From: Roseomonas indoligenes
Lineage (GTDB): Bacteria > Pseudomonadota > Alphaproteobacteria > Acetobacterales > Acetobacteraceae
Direction of reading: 5' to 3'
NCBI RefSeq assembly: GCF_017813365.1
Contig: NZ_JAGIZA010000018.1
Coordinates: 1-64,000 of the forward strand
DNA: 64,000 bases
Positions within the stretch are counted from its first letter, which is position 1; every line of letters starts with the position of its first letter. Shown piece by piece: positions 25,369-34,818 of the stretch. The translations under genes and the position numbers were made by a program. The notes under the pieces were generated by a model. It was given only the letters and a program-made list of their open reading frames with translations. It searched no databases and had not been told where the DNA came from.

Positions 25369-26346
25369 GTGCGGCTTCTCGCCCTCGCGTCGCGCAGGCT
25401 GCTCGCCAGCCTGCCGACGCTTTTTCTCGTCCTCGTCGGCCTCTTCCTGCTCCTGCAACTCGCCCCGGGCGACACGGTGGATGCGCTGACCGCGCAGATC
25501 GGCGGCGGCGATCCGGCGATGATGGAGCAGCTGCGGCAGTTCTACGGGCTGGACGTCTCCGTGCCCGTGCAGCTCGGCCGCTACCTCCTGCGGCTGGTGC
25601 AGCTCGATCTCGGCTTCTCCAGCATCTACGGCAAGCCGGTGGCGAGCGTGATCCTGGAACGCCTGCCGGTCACGCTGCTGCTGATGCTCTCCTCTCTGCT
25701 GCTCGCCATCGGGGCAGGCACGGCGCTCGGCATCCTCGCCGCCCGGCGGGTGCATCGCTGGCCGGACACGCTGATCTCCACCCTCGGCCTCGTCTTCTAC
25801 GCCACGCCCTCCTTCTGGTTCGGGCTGATGGGCATCGTGCTCTTCTCCATCACCCTGGGCTGGCTGCCCCCGGGCGGGTTCGAGGAGATCGGGGCCGGCT
25901 TCACCGGCCTCCGCCGCGTGGCGGACATCGCCACCCACCTGCTGCTGCCCACCGTCACCCTCGCGCTCATCTTCCTGGCGATCTACCTGCGGATCATGCG
26001 CGCCTCGATGCTGGAGGTGATGACGCAGGACTATATCCGCACCGCCCGCGCCAAGGGGCTAGGGGAGGCCGGGGTGCTGCTGCGCCACGCGCTCCGCAAC
26101 GCCCTGCTGCCCATGGTCACCCTCATCGGGCTGCAGGCCGGCACGCTGCTCGGCGGCGCGGTGGTGGTGGAAAGCGTCTTCGCCCTGCCCGGCCTCGGGC
26201 GCCTGGCCTATGACGCGGTGACGCAGCGGGACCTGAACACGCTGCTCGGTATCGTCTTCGTCTCCGCCCTGCTCGTCATCGCCGTGAACCTCGTGGTGGA
26301 CCTGCTCTACGCGCGGCTGGATCCGCGGATCGGGGGGCGGACATGA
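25369..26346 (+). CDS. ABC transporter permease, DppB-like
   Basis: A 325-residue inner-membrane permease with six predicted hydrophobic segments. It starts LLASLPTLFLVLVGLFLLLQLAPGD, the standard DppB first helix. The EAA loop that contacts the ATPase reads YIRTARAKGLGEAGVLLRHALRNALLP. GTG is the start, 16 bp after the binding-protein gene, and it overlaps the next permease by an ATGA. It forms the translocation pore with the product of 26343-27176. Confidence 0.92.
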   Translation: MRLLALASRRLLASLPTLFLVLVGLFLLLQLAPGDTVDALTAQIGGGDPAMMEQLRQFYGLDVSVPVQLGRYLLRLVQLDLGFSSIYGKPVASVILERLPVTLLLMLSSLLLAIGAGTALGILAARRVHRWPDTLISTLGLVFYATPSFWFGLMGIVLFSITLGWLPPGGFEEIGAGFTGLRRVADIATHLLLPTVTLALIFLAIYLRIMRASMLEVMTQDYIRTARAKGLGEAGVLLRHALRNALLPMVTLIGLQAGTLLGGAVVVESVFALPGLGRLAYDAVTQRDLNTLLGIVFVSALLVIAVNLVVDLLYARLDPRIGGRT

Positions 26347-27176
26347 GCGCGCTCGGCCGCTTCCTCCGCAATCCCGCGGGGCTCATCGGGCTGGTGCTGC
26401 TGCTGCTCGTCCTCGCCGCCGCCGTCTCCGCCTCCTTCTTCTACCCGGACGATCCGCTGCGCCTGGCCGGGCGGCCGCTGCAATGGCCCTTCGCCAACCC
26501 GCGCTTCCCCCTGGGCACGGACAACACGGGCCGGGACATCGCCGCGCAGCTCCTGCACGGGGCGCGCATCTCCCTCCTTATCGGCGTGGTCGCCACGCTT
26601 CTCTCGCTGAGTATCGGCGTCGCCGTCGGCGCCATCGCCGGCTACTACGGCGGCTGGGTGGACGATGCGCTGATGCGCGTGGCCGAGATGTTCCAGATCC
26701 TGCCGAACTTTCTCCTCCTGCTCGTGCTCGTCGCCGTCTTCGGCTCGGAGATCGGCACGGTCACGGTTGCCATCGGCATCGTCTCCTGGCCCGCCACGGC
26801 GCGCCTGACCCGCGCCGAGTTCCTCACCCTGCGCCAGCGCGAGTTCGTGGAGGCCTGCCGGACGCTCGGCATGCGCGACGCCCGGATCATCCTCGGGGAG
26901 ATCCTGCCCAACGCCCTGCCGCCCGTCATCGTCTATGCCGGGGTGGTGATGGCCACCGCCATCCTGCTGGAGAGCGCGCTGGCCTTCCTCAACCTCTCCG
27001 ATCCCAACGTGGCCTCCTGGGGCAACCTCATCGGCGCCGGACGGGCCGTGCTGCGGGTGCAGTGGTACGTCTCCGCCATCCCGGGCCTGGCGATCCTCCT
27101 CACCGTCCTGGCCGTCTCCCTCGTGGGGCAGGGCCTGAACGACGCGCTGAACCCCCGCCTGAAAGGAACGCCGTGA
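26343..27176 (+). CDS. ABC transporter permease, DppC-like
   Basis: A 277-residue inner-membrane permease. The periplasmic FPLGTDNTGRDIAAQLLHGARISLLIG segment is diagnostic for DppC/OppC proteins. The EAA loop reads FVEACRTLGMRDARIILGEILPNALPP. It overlaps the DppB-like gene at its start and the fused ATPase gene (GTGA) at its end, so the four transporter genes are translationally chained. Confidence 0.92.
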   Translation: MSALGRFLRNPAGLIGLVLLLLVLAAAVSASFFYPDDPLRLAGRPLQWPFANPRFPLGTDNTGRDIAAQLLHGARISLLIGVVATLLSLSIGVAVGAIAGYYGGWVDDALMRVAEMFQILPNFLLLLVLVAVFGSEIGTVTVAIGIVSWPATARLTRAEFLTLRQREFVEACRTLGMRDARIILGEILPNALPPVIVYAGVVMATAILLESALAFLNLSDPNVASWGNLIGAGRAVLRVQWYVSAIPGLAILLTVLAVSLVGQGLNDALNPRLKGTP

Positions 27177-28801
27177 CCTCCCTGCTGGAGATCCGCGACC
27201 TCGACGTCCGGCTGCCGCCGGGCGGGGACCGCGCCTTCGCGCTGGAAGGCGTTTCCCTCGCCCTCGCGCGCGGCGAGATCCTCTGCGTGGTGGGGGAGAG
27301 CGGGTCGGGCAAGTCCATTCTGGCGGGCACGATCATGCGGCTGCTTCCGCCAGGCATCGGCGTCGCCGGCGGCAGCCTGCGGCTGACCGGCGAGGATCTG
27401 CTGGCGATGCCCGAGGCCGGGATGCGCCGCATCCGCGGCGCGCGCATCGCCATGATCTTCCAGGAGCCGATGACGGCGCTGAACCCGCTGCGCAGCATCG
27501 GCGACCAGATCGGCGAGATGTTCCGCATCCACACCGGGCTTTCCGGCGCCGAGATCGAGGCCCGCGCCCTGGCCTTGCTGGAGGAGGTGCGGCTGCCCGA
27601 CCCGCCCGCGGCGCTGAAGGCCTTCCCGCACGAGCTCTCCGGCGGCCAGCGCCAGCGCGCCATGATCGCCATGGCCCTGGCGCTGGAGCCCGAGGTCATC
27701 ATCGCCGACGAGCCCACCACGGCGCTGGACGTGACCACCCAGGCCCAGATCCTGGCCCTGGTCCGCGACCTGCAGCGGCGCCGCGGTACCGCCGTGCTGT
27801 TCATCACCCATGATTTCGGCGTGGTGGCGGAGATCGCGGACCGCGTGGCCGTGATGCAGCACGGCAGGGTGGTGGAGAGCGGCGAGGCGGAAGCCGTGCT
27901 GAACCGCCCGGAGCACCCCTATACCCGCGCGCTGATCGCCGCCGTGCCGCCGCTGCACGCCGCGCTCCGCGCGCCGATGCCGGCCGATACCCCGCCCGCC
28001 CTGCGGATCGAGGACCTGTCCAAGACCTATCGCCGCAGCGGCTGGTTCGGGCGGAAGGGCCGGGAGACGCGGGCCGTCGCCGACGTCACCCTCACCCTGC
28101 CGCGCGGCGGAACCCTGGGCATCGTGGGGGAGAGCGGATCCGGCAAGTCCACCCTGGCCCGCTGCGTCATGCGCCTGCTGCAGCCGGAGGCGGGCCATGT
28201 CCGCCTGGGCGAGACGGACCTGCTCGCGCTGCGCCCGGCGGAGTGGCGGCGGGAGACGCGGCGTATCCAGATGGTCTTCCAGGACCCCTATGCCTCGCTC
28301 AACCCGCGCCGCCGGGTGGGCGACCTCGTGGCGCAGGGGCCGGTGCTGCACGGCGTGCCGCGGGCCGAGGCGATGGAGCGGGCGCGCGAGCTCTTCGAGC
28401 TGGTGGGCCTGCGCGCGGACGCGCTGGAGCGCTTCCCGCACGAGTTCTCCGGCGGGCAGCGGCAGCGCATCGGCCTGGCGCGGGCCCTGGCCCTTCGCCC
28501 GGAGGTGCTGGTGGCGGACGAGGCGGTCTCGGCGCTGGACGTCTCGGTGCAGGCGCAGGTGCTGCGCCTCCTGGCGGAGCTTCAGCAGCGCCTCGGGCTG
28601 TCGCTCCTCTTCATCACCCACGACCTGCGCGTGGCGGCGCAGATCTGCGACCGGATCGCGGTGATGCAGGGCGGGCATGTGGTGGAGGAGGGGACGGCGC
28701 AGCAGGTCTTCGGCGCGCCGCGCGAGGATTACACCCGCGCCCTTCTCGCCTCCGTGCCCGGCCGGGCCTGGACCCCGCCGGAGACGGCCGAGGTCGCCTG
28801 A
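27173..28801 (+). CDS. Fused dual ATPase subunit (DppD-DppF-like)
   Basis: A 542-residue cytosolic protein with two complete ABC ATPase modules in one chain. Module 1 has Walker A GESGSGKS at 41-48, signature LSGGQRQR and Walker B VIIADEPTTALD. Module 2 begins near residue 280 with Walker A GESGSGKS at about 320, signature FSGGQRQR and LVADEAVSALD. Each has the extra C-terminal HPYTRAL/DYTRALL segment of oligopeptide ATPases. In most Dpp systems DppD and DppF are separate proteins; fusion is known for GsiA/YejF-type importers. Both modules look catalytically intact. Confidence 0.92.
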   Translation: MTSLLEIRDLDVRLPPGGDRAFALEGVSLALARGEILCVVGESGSGKSILAGTIMRLLPPGIGVAGGSLRLTGEDLLAMPEAGMRRIRGARIAMIFQEPMTALNPLRSIGDQIGEMFRIHTGLSGAEIEARALALLEEVRLPDPPAALKAFPHELSGGQRQRAMIAMALALEPEVIIADEPTTALDVTTQAQILALVRDLQRRRGTAVLFITHDFGVVAEIADRVAVMQHGRVVESGEAEAVLNRPEHPYTRALIAAVPPLHAALRAPMPADTPPALRIEDLSKTYRRSGWFGRKGRETRAVADVTLTLPRGGTLGIVGESGSGKSTLARCVMRLLQPEAGHVRLGETDLLALRPAEWRRETRRIQMVFQDPYASLNPRRRVGDLVAQGPVLHGVPRAEAMERARELFELVGLRADALERFPHEFSGGQRQRIGLARALALRPEVLVADEAVSALDVSVQAQVLRLLAELQQRLGLSLLFITHDLRVAAQICDRIAVMQGGHVVEEGTAQQVFGAPREDYTRALLASVPGRAWTPPETAEVA

Positions 28802-28880
28802 CCGGCCCCGCACTGGCCTTTCGCGTCGGCTCAGGCTTTACCGGAGAGGACGTTCGGTGGCGCCGACCAAGGAGAAGCCC

Positions 28881-29900
28881 ATGCAGCCCGCCCGCAAGCG
28901 CCTCGGCTTCTTCACCCGGCTTCTGGACGATGTGGGGCCGGGCGAGCGGTTCCGCCTGGCGATGGAGCAGATCCGCCACGCCGAGCGGCACGGCTTCGAC
29001 TCCGCCTGGGTGGCGCAGCACCATTTCGACCCGACGGAAGGTGGCCTGCCATCCCCCTTCGTCTTCCTCGCCGCCGTGGCGGCCCGCACATCGGCCATCC
29101 GCCTCGGCACGGGCGTCGTGACGCTGGCGCTGGAGGACCCGCTGCGCGTGGCGGAGGACGCGGCGGTGCTCGACCTGCTCTCGGGCGGGCGGCTGGAAAT
29201 GGGCCTGGGAACGGGTGGCTCCGCGACTGCCTATGCCGCCTTTGGCGAGCGCAGCGAGGAGCGCGCCGCGATCTTCACCGCCAAGCTCGACCGGCTCCTC
29301 CGCGCCTGGAAGGGGGCGCCCCTGGACGGGGGCGCACGGTTGAGCCCGCAGGCGCCGCAGCTGCGGGACCGTCTGTGGCAGGCCAGCTTCTCCGTGGCCG
29401 GCGCGGCGCGGGCGGGGCGCGCGGGCGATGGGCTGATGCTCTCCCGTACCCAGCCCAGGCCGGCCGATGCGCCCGGCCTGCCCCTGGCCGGAATCCAGCT
29501 CCCGATGATCGAGGCCTATCGCGCCGCGCTGCCGCCCGGGCGCGCGCCGCGCATCCTGGCCTCGCGCAGCCTTTTCGTCGCGGACGACCGGGCGGAGGCG
29601 CTGCGCCTCGCGGAGATCGGCCTGCGCCGCGCCGCCGACCGGGCGCGCGCCCTGAACCTTCCCTTTCCCGAGGGACCGCTGGAATCGGTCGTCGCGGCCT
29701 CCGACCTGCATCTGGGCCGGCCGGAGGAGGTGATCGAATCCCTTCGCACCGATGCCGCGCTGATGCAGGCGACCGACATCGCCTTCCAGGTCCATTCCGC
29801 CGATCCGCCGCACCCCTACATCCTGCGCTCCATCGAGCTGATCGCGGAGAAGGTCGCGCCGGCGCTCGGCTGGGAACCCGCCGTCGTCGTTCCCGCCTGA
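28881..29900 (+). CDS. Luciferase-like (LLM) flavin-dependent oxidoreductase
   Basis: A 339-residue TIM-barrel flavin monooxygenase of the bacterial luciferase group. Marks are FDSAWVAQHHFDPTEGGLPSPFVFLAAVAARTSAIRLG split over the first 100 residues, then ALEDPLRVAEDAAVLDLLSGGRLEMGLGTG. The ATG at 28881 has AAGGAGAAGCCC upstream. It follows the transporter operon after 79 bp. Such enzymes use FMNH2 or F420 with O2; here FMNH2 is expected. It may oxidise the compound imported by the adjacent ABC system. Substrate unknown. Confidence 0.85.
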   Translation: MQPARKRLGFFTRLLDDVGPGERFRLAMEQIRHAERHGFDSAWVAQHHFDPTEGGLPSPFVFLAAVAARTSAIRLGTGVVTLALEDPLRVAEDAAVLDLLSGGRLEMGLGTGGSATAYAAFGERSEERAAIFTAKLDRLLRAWKGAPLDGGARLSPQAPQLRDRLWQASFSVAGAARAGRAGDGLMLSRTQPRPADAPGLPLAGIQLPMIEAYRAALPPGRAPRILASRSLFVADDRAEALRLAEIGLRRAADRARALNLPFPEGPLESVVAASDLHLGRPEEVIESLRTDAALMQATDIAFQVHSADPPHPYILRSIELIAEKVAPALGWEPAVVVPA

Positions 29901-29927
29901 ACCCGGCCCCGTCCTCCCGGGCGCGCC

Positions 29928-32003
29928 TCACTTCCCGTCCGGCCGCACCTCCAGGCTGCACAGCCCCGCGGCGAGCCTGGCACGATGGAAGGCGATGACG
30001 GGATCATCGGGCATCATTGCGGCCAGCGTTTCCAGGCGGCGGGCGGCAAGCCCCGCATCGCCGGCGCGGATCGCCCCCATCGCGCTCTCGTGCAGGGCGG
30101 CCGCCTCGGCACTGCCGGCATGCGGGACCAGCACGCCGATGCGCCCGGTGCGCCCGGCGAGGAGGACCTCCCCGACCAGCCGGTGGAGCCGCCCCGGCGT
30201 CCGCCCGGCCGTCTCGGCGGAGACGAGCAGGCGGGTCCCCGTGAAGCGGCTCAGGGACTCCAGCCGCGCCGCGATGTTCAGCGTATCCCCCAGCGCCCCG
30301 TATTTGAGCCGCGACCGCGTCCCGAGATTGCCCACGAGCGCGAGGCCGGAATGCACGCCGATGCGCGTGTGGCCGAAGGGGATCCCTTCAGCCGCCAGCG
30401 ATGCGGCGAAGCCCTGCGCGAAGCTGTCGGCCGCGAGCGCGGCCGCCACGGCGCGCTCCGCGTGATCGGGCTGCACCAGCGGCGCGCCGAACAGCGCGAC
30501 CATGCCGTCCCCGATGAAGTCGTTCACCAGCCCGCCATGGCGCATCACCGCCGCCGCCATTCCCTCGAAATAGGCGTTGAGCAACTCCGCCAGCCGCTCC
30601 GGCGGCAGCGCCTCCGCCAGGGTCGTGAAGCCCGCGATATCCGTGAAGATCGCGGTGATCTCGCGGTGCTCTCCTCCCAGGCGCGGCGGGATCTCGGCCG
30701 CGAGCACGGCGCCGACGAGGCGCGGGTCCATGTAGTGCTCGAAGCTCCGGTGGAGCTGAAGGCGCTGCCGGTGGCCGAGGCCGAGCAGCAGCCAGGCCGA
30801 GAGGCCGGTGGAGAGCGCCAGGCCGAGTGCCGCGGGGATGGCGGGCAGCAGCAGGCCGAGGCCGAAGGCCAGCAGCGCCCCACCGAGCAGCGCCGCGAGC
30901 GAGAGTGCGGCCAGCCCGCCCGCCACCGTGGCCCAGCCGAGCGGCGGAGCGGCGAGCGGGATCGCCGCGCCGAGCATCGCCGCCGCCCAGACCAGCGCGT
31001 ACTCCGCCGGGCGCGGGGGCGGCGCGGGCGGTCCGGCCTCCCCGCGCGCCACGCGCAGCATCCCGGCCGCGAGATGTGCATGCACCGCGGCGCCCGGCAT
31101 CGGCGCCGTCCGGACCAGGCCCGTGCCCAGCGGCGTGGTGAAGCTGTCCCGCACGGAAAGGCTGTCCATGCCGACCACCACGCCGCGGCCGGCCAGCGCG
31201 GCGGCCCCGCCATCGATCACCTCGGCGATCGAGAGCCGCCGGAAGGTGCCGCGATAGTCCAGCAGGGTCTGGTAGCCCGCGGCATCGAGTTGCGCGTAGG
31301 GGCCGAAGGGTTCCTCCAGCAGGCGGAGCCGCCCCTCGCCGAAGGTGAGGTCCTCGCCGGCGGGGCGGAGACGCGCGCCGGCGATCCGCGCGGCCAGCGC
31401 GGCGCCGAGGGAGGGCACCACGCGCCCGCTCTCCGGCTCGGTGGCGGCCAGGAGGGCGCGCCGCACCACCTCGCCGGGATCGGCCACCACATCGGCGAAG
31501 GCGGCGCGCGCCGTGCCGCGCAGGGCCGGGGGCGGGGAGATGCCGGGGCGCCCCTCCTCGCCCAGGCGGAAAGCCCAGAGGATCCGCGGTTCCGCCGCCA
31601 GCACGGCCGCCAGGGCCTCGCTGCCCTCGCCTACAGGGCGATCGCGGTAGAGGTCCACTGCCACCGCGGCCGCCCCCGCCTCGGACAGGCGGGACAGCAG
31701 CCGGGCCAGCACGCCGTCCGGCAGGGGCCAGCCGAAGCGGGTGATGTCGTTCTCATCGGCCAGGACGAGGCCGATCTCGGCGGACTCCGCGCTGCCCGCC
31801 CGCTGCCGCATCGCCGCGTCGTACCAGGCGAGCTCGACCGGCTGGAGCAGCCCCGCGCCCCGTGCCAGCAGCACCAGCACGGCGACCGCCTGGGCCGAGA
31901 GAAGGGCGCGGACCGCCCGGCGACGGAGAAGGCGGCCGGGACCTCGCAGCGCCCCGGCCTCAGCGCGCGGCAAGGTCCATCCCGCTCCGCCGCCCGCCCC
32001 CAC
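29928..32003 (-). CDS. CHASE2-domain class III adenylate/guanylate cyclase
   Basis: A 691-residue membrane signalling enzyme. One N-terminal membrane helix (about 33-52) precedes an extracytoplasmic CHASE2 sensor (about 55-320). Three hydrophobic segments at about 335-410 are followed by a class III cyclase domain (about 447-625). The metal aspartates are D455 (FTDIAGFT) and D499 (GDGMVALFG). RIGVHSGLALVGNLG and LKYGALGDTLNIAARLE are intact, with K567 in the purine-specifying position, so cAMP production is favoured. The GTG start at 32003 lacks a clear ribosome site, so the extreme N-terminus is uncertain. It is followed upstream on the same strand by a small exported protein and a cNMP-binding SulP transporter. 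Confidence 0.88.
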   Translation of the reverse strand: MGAGGGAGWTLPRAEAGALRGPGRLLRRRAVRALLSAQAVAVLVLLARGAGLLQPVELAWYDAAMRQRAGSAESAEIGLVLADENDITRFGWPLPDGVLARLLSRLSEAGAAAVAVDLYRDRPVGEGSEALAAVLAAEPRILWAFRLGEEGRPGISPPPALRGTARAAFADVVADPGEVVRRALLAATEPESGRVVPSLGAALAARIAGARLRPAGEDLTFGEGRLRLLEEPFGPYAQLDAAGYQTLLDYRGTFRRLSIAEVIDGGAAALAGRGVVVGMDSLSVRDSFTTPLGTGLVRTAPMPGAAVHAHLAAGMLRVARGEAGPPAPPPRPAEYALVWAAAMLGAAIPLAAPPLGWATVAGGLAALSLAALLGGALLAFGLGLLLPAIPAALGLALSTGLSAWLLLGLGHRQRLQLHRSFEHYMDPRLVGAVLAAEIPPRLGGEHREITAIFTDIAGFTTLAEALPPERLAELLNAYFEGMAAAVMRHGGLVNDFIGDGMVALFGAPLVQPDHAERAVAAALAADSFAQGFAASLAAEGIPFGHTRIGVHSGLALVGNLGTRSRLKYGALGDTLNIAARLESLSRFTGTRLLVSAETAGRTPGRLHRLVGEVLLAGRTGRIGVLVPHAGSAEAAALHESAMGAIRAGDAGLAARRLETLAAMMPDDPVIAFHRARLAAGLCSLEVRPDGK

Positions 32004-32073
32004 CGCGCCTGTCAGGCGGCCGATGGGCCGCGCCGGCCGCGGTAACGGGAGGTCGCGGCCCGCGCATCCGGGA

Positions 32074-32346
32074 TCAGCGTCGCTGCTGGTCGTCCAGGGG
32101 GGCCTGCTGAACGGGGCGGGCCATGCCGCGCGTGGCCGCCGCCGAGCGCCCCGAGGGCGCGCCGCGGGAACGCAGGAGTTCCAGGACCGCGTCGTCCGTC
32201 GGCGCGGCCTGGCCCGTGCTGGCCACCGGCTTGCGAAGGGGCGGCGTCTCGGCGCGGGCCGGCATCATCCCCGCCGCGAGCATCAGAACGGCCGCCAGAC
32301 CCGGCCGGACCAGTCCATGGCCGGCCACACCCCAATGACGTCCCAT
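32074..32346 (-). CDS. Small exported protein of unknown function
   Basis: A 90-residue protein with a convincing signal peptide (LVRPGLAAVLMLAAGMMPARA, cleavage about residue 32) and a short mature part of about 58 residues rich in Pro, Ala, Arg and Gln. AGGAGGG lies six to seven bases before the ATG, which makes this a real gene. It has no recognised domain. It lies between the cyclase and SulP genes, all on the minus strand, 70 bp from each. A periplasmic ligand or modulator for the CHASE2 sensor is a guess from position only. Confidence 0.65.
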   Translation of the reverse strand: MGRHWGVAGHGLVRPGLAAVLMLAAGMMPARAETPPLRKPVASTGQAAPTDDAVLELLRSRGAPSGRSAAATRGMARPVQQAPLDDQQRR

Positions 32347-32419
32347 GGATCAGCCCTCCTGCCGGAATGGACTATCATGGCGCTGACCGTTCCCCGATCA
32401 CAACCATGTGGCCGCGGGA

Positions 32420-34630
32420 CTAGCCGTCGAGCATCGTCACCGTCGTGTTCGCCATGCGCAGGTTGCTGTCGAGCTGGCGCGCGATGGCGCGGAGCAGGGC
32501 GGCGGCGGTGGCGGGATCGTCCTCCTCCGTGCGGGACAGGGCCTCGCTGCTGAGCTTGAGGCATCGCAGGGCCGTGCGGGCCCGGACATCGGCGGTGCGG
32601 CGGCCGCCGTTCAGCAGCGCCATCTCCCCGAAGAGGGCGCCCGGCGCCAGGGTCGCGACGCGAAGGGTGGCCTGGCCGGAGCCGGGGCGGGCGATGAGGA
32701 TGTCCGCCGTACCGGACAACAGGACATAGAGCCCCTCCGGCAGGTCGTCCCGGCAGAGGACGAGGGTGCCCGCGGGGAAGCTCTCCTCCGACATGAGCGG
32801 GAGCAGCCGCGCCGCGCGCTCCGGCGGAAGGCCCAGTTCCACCAGTGCCGCGAGCGGCCCCGGCGCGCTCTCCCGTTCCGCGGCCTGGACGCCCGAGGCG
32901 GCGAGGATCTCGCCCTCGACCTCCTGCAGGGCCGTTTCCAGAGTCTCGAAGGTGGCAGCGGCGGGGATGGCGGAGAGGATGCCGAGCTCCGTCAGGTCCT
33001 CCCGCGCGGGGTGGCCCTCCCGCAGCCCGGCCAGCAGCACGCGGGCAGCGGGGGCGGGCGGGTTCCGCACCAGCCGCCCGATCTGCCGCGCGCCCGAGAG
33101 GTCCACGCGGTTGACGCGCCGGAGGTCGAGGATGACCACCTCCGCGCCCGCTGCCACGGCACGCTCCACGTGCAGCACCACGGCATCCGCGCTGCCGAAG
33201 AAGAGGGGCCCCTCCAGCTCCACCACCTCGATCCGCTCGCCGGCCCGGAGCAGCAGGGCCTCCGCCCAGGCTGGGCGCCGGGTGCGGGAGCGCCCGCCCG
33301 GGTTCCGCCAGGCCCGCCGGATCACGCCCCGCGCCATGGAGGCCGTGAAGGCCAGGATGGCGAGGCCGGTGCCGACCGCGACCGCCGCGGCGAGGCTCCA
33401 CGCCACCGCCACCCCCGCGACGGCCAGCATGACAGCCGCATCGGCCATGCGCGGCCGGACCGCGCCGCCGAGCAGCGGGCGGAGCGTTCCAGCATCGAGC
33501 ATGTTCCAGGCCGTGCCGAGCACGATGCCCGTCAGAACCGCCTGCGGCAGGCGCGCGACGGCCGGCCCGAGGGCCACGAGGATGAGGAGCAGGAACCCGC
33601 CCCGGGTAACGGCGGCCAGCCGGCCCCGCCCCCCCGCCGCGTGGCAGGCGGTGCTGCCGGAGACGCTGCCGCCGACGGGGGTGCCGCCCACCGCCGCCGA
33701 GGCGAGGTTCGCGGCGGCCAGGGCGCGGATATCCCGGTCGAGGTCGGCGCGCGGCAGGCCTCGCTCCCGCAGCACGGTGCCCGTGGTCAGGGTCTCGAGG
33801 ATCACGAGCACCGCGATCGCGGAGGCGGCGGCCAGCAGGCCCGGGACCATTGGGGCGAGGGGCAGCAGGGGCAGGGCCTCCAGCCCTGCCGCCAGGTTCC
33901 CGGCATGGCCCAGGAGGGTCGGCGGCGCCCCGAGCAGCGGGCCGAGCAGGGAGCCCGCCCCGCCGGCACGGAGAGCCGCATCGGCCACCCAGCCCGCCGC
34001 GATCGCGCGCAGCGAGCCCGGCACCCGTGCCAGGGCACCCGGCGGATGCGCCACCATCGCCAGGAGCGTCACGAGGCTGACCAGGGCCGCCAGGGGCCGC
34101 ATCCCCTCCCAGCTCGGCCAGGTGCCGATCGGCTGCCCCATCAACGGCCCGAGTTGGCTCAGCAGCAGGAGCAGCGCGGTGCCGTTGAGGAAGCCGGACA
34201 GCACGGGATAGGGCATCAGCGCCGCAAGCCTTCCCAGGCGGAGCAGGGCGAGGCCGCCCACCAGCAGCGCCGTCAGGACGGTCAGGATTGCGGCGATCAC
34301 GACGGCGCTGCCCAGTTCCGCCGCCGAGGCCGGCAGGCCGCTACCGCCGAGCGTGGCGCCCAGCACCCCGGCGATGGCGAGGGACACCGCCGAGGCCGGC
34401 CCGCCGACGAGCGGCCGGCTCCCGGCCAGCCCGCCGAGCACGATGCCGCCGATGGCGCCGGTGACCACCATCGCGGCGGCGCCGGCGATCGCCCCGGCCG
34501 TGCCGAGGGGCGCGAAGGCGATGGCGCCGTGGGCCATGTTCGAGGGAAGCGTGGCCAGCGCGGCCGCGAGGCCGGCCAGCACCTCGCGCCAAAGGGACTC
34601 GCGCCAGAGGGACCGGAGGGCACTCGGCAT
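32420..34630 (-). CDS. SulP-family anion transporter with STAS and cyclic-nucleotide-binding domains
   Basis: A 736-residue inner-membrane transporter. The SulP core spans about 15-435, with GAIGGIVLGGLAGSRPLVGGP and LPRADLDRDIRALAAANLASAAVGGTPVGGSVSGS-type signatures in pieces. A STAS domain follows (about 468-575; ILDLRRVNRVDLSGARQI contains the conserved Asp-Leu-Ser). A Crp-type cyclic-nucleotide-binding domain occupies about 605-725. Its phosphate cassette FGEMALLNGGRRTADV keeps the Glu and Arg that contact cAMP. The ATG at 34630 has no strong ribosome site. The likely cargo is sulfate, bicarbonate or a dicarboxylate. The neighbouring cyclase suggests direct regulation by cAMP. Confidence 0.88.
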   Translation of the reverse strand: MPSALRSLWRESLWREVLAGLAAALATLPSNMAHGAIAFAPLGTAGAIAGAAAMVVTGAIGGIVLGGLAGSRPLVGGPASAVSLAIAGVLGATLGGSGLPASAAELGSAVVIAAILTVLTALLVGGLALLRLGRLAALMPYPVLSGFLNGTALLLLLSQLGPLMGQPIGTWPSWEGMRPLAALVSLVTLLAMVAHPPGALARVPGSLRAIAAGWVADAALRAGGAGSLLGPLLGAPPTLLGHAGNLAAGLEALPLLPLAPMVPGLLAAASAIAVLVILETLTTGTVLRERGLPRADLDRDIRALAAANLASAAVGGTPVGGSVSGSTACHAAGGRGRLAAVTRGGFLLLILVALGPAVARLPQAVLTGIVLGTAWNMLDAGTLRPLLGGAVRPRMADAAVMLAVAGVAVAWSLAAAVAVGTGLAILAFTASMARGVIRRAWRNPGGRSRTRRPAWAEALLLRAGERIEVVELEGPLFFGSADAVVLHVERAVAAGAEVVILDLRRVNRVDLSGARQIGRLVRNPPAPAARVLLAGLREGHPAREDLTELGILSAIPAAATFETLETALQEVEGEILAASGVQAAERESAPGPLAALVELGLPPERAARLLPLMSEESFPAGTLVLCRDDLPEGLYVLLSGTADILIARPGSGQATLRVATLAPGALFGEMALLNGGRRTADVRARTALRCLKLSSEALSRTEEDDPATAAALLRAIARQLDSNLRMANTTVTMLDG

Positions 34631-34818
34631 GGTTACGGCATCGAGATCCTGGCGCGGGGATCCGGCTTCTGCCGTCCCGGGCGCTGATGCCGAGGCGGGA
34701 CCCTGGGGACGGGACGAGACGTCATGCAACACTGCCGGGGTTCCGATCCGTCCAGTTTTGCATCGACCCGGTGGCATGCCTAGTGCCGCCGCCGCACGGG
34801 GCCGGCGGCACCGCGCGC

